A stretch of DNA of 6,273 bases, from contig CAAGLU010000246.1 of NCBI GenBank assembly GCA_900770865.1, forward strand, positions 1-6,273, given 5' to 3'. The DNA comes from an uncultured Atopobiaceae bacterium. Its GTDB lineage: Bacteria > Actinomycetota > Coriobacteriia > Coriobacteriales > Atopobiaceae. A program made the translations under genes and the position numbers. Shown one piece after another: positions 5,975 to 6,273 of this stretch (position 1 is the stretch's first letter; every line of letters starts with the position of its first letter). The notes below the pieces were generated by a model. The model was not told the origin of the DNA and did no database searches. It worked only from the letters and a program-made list of their open reading frames with translations.

Positions 5975-6273
5975 GCTCTCCTCGTGAGACCGGCCACGCC
6001 GGCCTCGGTAATCTTGCGGATGGCCTCGGCGCGGTTTTCCTTGCCAAAGACGGCGCTGCCAGCAACGAGCAGGCGCGCGCCAGCGGCACAGACGTCAGCG
6101 GCGTTCGCGGGCGAGATGCCGCCGTCAACCTCAATGATGGGGTTCACATGGCGCTCTGCGCACATGGCCTTAACCTGGCGAATTTTGCGAAGCGATCCGG
6201 AGATGAACTTCTGGCCGCCAAAGCCGGGGTTCACGGTCATCACGAGCACCAGGTCCACGTCCTCGATAATGGC
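5971..6273 (-). CDS. rpe: Ribulose-phosphate 3-epimerase, C-terminal part (5' end beyond right edge)
   Basis: The enzyme interconverts ribulose 5-phosphate and xylulose 5-phosphate in the cytosolic pentose phosphate pathway. The visible 100 residues are the second half of a TIM barrel. VLVMTVNPGFGGQKFI (fragment residues 9-24) is the family signature with the flexible active-site loop. IIEVDGGIS (46-54) carries the second catalytic aspartate, Asp50 of the fragment. VAGSAVF (70-76) is the phosphate-binding end of the barrel. The frame is open to the window edge, so the gene is cut, not broken; family members are about 220 residues, so roughly 120 N-terminal residues lie outside. A GTG near 6258 falls inside a conserved strand and is not the real start. 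The TGA stop overlaps the GTG start of the cysteine desulfurase by four bases. Identification is by motif and is very secure. Confidence 0.96.
   Translation of the reverse strand, partial: AIIEDVDLVLVMTVNPGFGGQKFISGSLRKIRQVKAMCAERHVNPIIEVDGGISPANAADVCAAGARLLVAGSAVFGKENRAEAIRKITEAGVAGLTRRA
5975..5984 (-). promoter_or_regulatory. Ribosome binding site of the cysteine desulfurase
   Basis: GAGGAG at 5983-5978 lies inside the last codons of rpe. It is only 3 bases from the GTG at 5974 and 12 bases from the in-frame GTG at 5965. Neither spacing is ideal, so the start is uncertain by three residues. The four-base stop/start overlap favours 5974. All catalytic motifs lie downstream of both. Confidence 0.6.

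Noticed and set aside
1..6273. Hidden defence system, toxin-antitoxin pair, retron, CRISPR array or mobile element
   Set aside because: All space is taken by six well-conserved housekeeping genes; there are no direct repeats, transposase, reverse transcriptase, tRNA or composition shift visible.

Overview
The window is GC-rich (about 60% by eye) and densely coded on one strand. It reads as an ordinary bacterial chromosomal segment, with no sign of phage, transposon, CRISPR or plasmid content. The ABC-F protein has actinobacterial-looking motifs (GRNGDGKS, DEPGNDLD, PGTLLMVSHDR). The N-terminus of the coiled-coil zinc-ribbon protein (ALLRLQEIDL...MPQQKK) resembles versions I associate with Coriobacteriia such as Olsenella, Atopobium or Collinsella. 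I therefore favour a high-GC coriobacterium, with moderate confidence and from recall only.

All genes lie on the minus strand, so transcription runs from the right edge to the left. In transcription order they are: the C-terminal 100 residues of ribulose-phosphate 3-epimerase (rpe, cut by the right edge), a class V cysteine desulfurase of the IscS/NifS type, a COG1579-type coiled-coil/zinc-ribbon protein, bifunctional CoaBC (coenzyme A synthesis), endonuclease IV (nfo), and a Uup-like ABC-F ATPase. The last 86 bases at the left edge carry no recognisable gene. They hold two small inverted repeats that could belong to the operon's end.

The junctions are extremely tight: a GTGA overlap (rpe/desulfurase), a 32-base gap (desulfurase/zinc ribbon), a GTGA overlap (zinc ribbon/coaBC), an ATGA overlap (coaBC/nfo) and a TAATG junction (nfo/abcF). 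Each start has a purine-rich Shine-Dalgarno sequence, and four of the five sit inside the preceding gene. This is what a single translationally coupled operon looks like; its promoter must lie to the right of the window. The genes do not form one pathway. They are housekeeping functions: pentose phosphate metabolism, sulfur mobilisation, CoA synthesis, repair of abasic sites, and ribosome-associated ATPase activity.

I found no clear previously undescribed system. The points most worth a second look are a zinc ribbon that has lost one of its four cysteines, a 46-base interrupted palindrome inside the linker-coding part of the ABC-F gene, and the unusual tightly coupled mix of housekeeping genes.
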